From CAZAKZ01 sp964485695 (lineage in GTDB: Bacteria > Planctomycetota > JAFGQW01), in NCBI GenBank assembly GCA_964485695.1, contig CAZAKZ010000091.1, positions 1 to 23,470 on the forward strand: DNA of 23,470 nucleotides, written 5' to 3'. The translations under genes and the position numbers were made by a program. Under the pieces are notes generated by a model that made no database searches, had not been told where the DNA came from, and saw only the letters and a list, made by a program, of their open reading frames with translations. Positions 23,145-23,470 of the stretch are shown here, piece after piece (the first letter of the stretch is position 1; each line of letters opens with the position of its first letter).

Positions 23145-23470
23145 GGTTCCGCAACCGTCCAGGGGAAGGGGGCCGGAATAAACTCCGACCGTTTTGGAGG
23201 ATTCTGAACTTCCGGCCGGCCGATGCAAGCTAAAGTATCAAAAGGACCCGGACCATGCAATTCGCGACGAATCCCCGATTGGGGTCCACGAGAGCTTTTC
23301 CACCGGCTGTGAATCCACCTCCTGACTGGGTTTCTGATCGATTTTTCTTTTGACCGGGTTCTCTCACCGTGATACCCTCGGAAATTAGAGAGAGACGCCG
23401 ACACAGGATCCCTTTGTATAATTAGTTCCTGTTGCAACAAAGCCGTTTTTTGAGTCCGCACGAGGCGGCT
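23145..23470. other. AT-richer intergenic end of the window, no gene supported
   Basis: From about 23229 to 23470 base composition drops well below the surrounding GC. No ORF shows family character; a 106-codon minus-strand frame (23141-23461) reads as low-quality sequence. Visible elements are a sigma-70-type promoter on the plus strand (23350-23378), a second TATAAT at 23417-23422, and the palindrome GTTGCAAC at 23431-23438. They suggest a plus-strand transcript starting here and leaving the window, divergent from the GT-C gene. Confidence 0.5.
23350..23378 (+). promoter_or_regulatory. Sigma-70-type promoter pointing out of the window
   Basis: TTGACC (23350-23355, five of six bases) and TACCCT (23373-23378) are separated by exactly 17 bp. 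TGA directly before the -10 supplies the extended TGn element. A perfect TATAAT at 23417-23422, without a matching -35, may be a second start downstream. Confidence 0.45.

Noticed and set aside
23141..23461. 106-codon minus-strand ORF at the right edge
   Set aside because: There is no recognisable motif and no ribosome-binding site. Composition is atypical and it overlaps the probable promoter region of the GT-C gene.
1..23470. CRISPR arrays, tRNA or rRNA genes, insertion sequences or attachment sites
   Set aside because: No regularly spaced short repeats with spacers, no tRNA-like cloverleaf with a CCA end, no transposase or integrase, and no terminal inverted repeats flanking genes were seen.

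Overview
The window is a gene-dense, high-GC (roughly two-thirds G+C) bacterial segment on the standard code: many unrelated genes end normally at TGA, TAG or TAA. Signal peptides, periplasmic-type beta-rich proteins, GT-C and GT4 glycosyltransferases, and POT and OPT transporters point to a Gram-negative-type, protein- or peptide-consuming heterotroph. The tandem DTWEWDG kelch-type repeats and the C-terminal secretion-type beta domain remind me of Planctomycetota and neighbouring environmental lineages. That is an impression from memory, so the phylum stays open.

Layout. (1) 1-2818, plus strand: the 3' end of a kelch-repeat secreted protein, then a parallel beta-helix secreted protein whose signal peptide is separated from the mature part by an in-frame TGA. 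(2) 2837-6965, minus strand: a tight four-gene operon (GNAT acetyltransferase, PIG-L deacetylase, GT4 glycosyltransferase, aldo/keto reductase). A GT4 gene diverges from it on the plus strand (7124-8338). Together they look like a surface-glycan or glycoconjugate module. (3) 8355-10565, minus strand: the most interesting locus. Two ORFs in the same frame are separated by one TGA, which sits exactly at the catalytic cysteine position of a thioredoxin/redoxin fold (WFNIFATW-TGA-PAS). A bacterial-SECIS-like hairpin with a GGUC apex lies immediately downstream. I read it as one 736-residue secreted selenoprotein: LVIVD-type beta-propeller, ASH domain, Sec-redoxin, C-terminal beta domain. (4) 10682-12546, minus strand: an inositol-monophosphatase-family enzyme translationally coupled to an unknown five-TM protein, with a good promoter. 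(5) 12882-16779: convergent POT and OPT peptide transporters separated by a cluster of hairpins. (6) 16881-20884, minus strand: an ADP-forming acyl-CoA synthetase coupled by an ATGA overlap to a CoA-transferase fused to a GNAT domain. (7) 20991-23144, minus strand: a GT-C membrane glycosyltransferase with a C-terminal beta domain, followed by an AT-richer intergenic end with a promoter pointing out of the window.

Together the genes suggest peptide import (POT, OPT), energy conservation from acyl-CoA by the ADP-forming synthetase and CoA-transferase, envelope glycan assembly, and a set of exported beta-rich proteins that share a C-terminal region. No selenocysteine machinery (selA, selB, selC, selD) is in the window, so the selenoprotein call depends on the rest of the genome.
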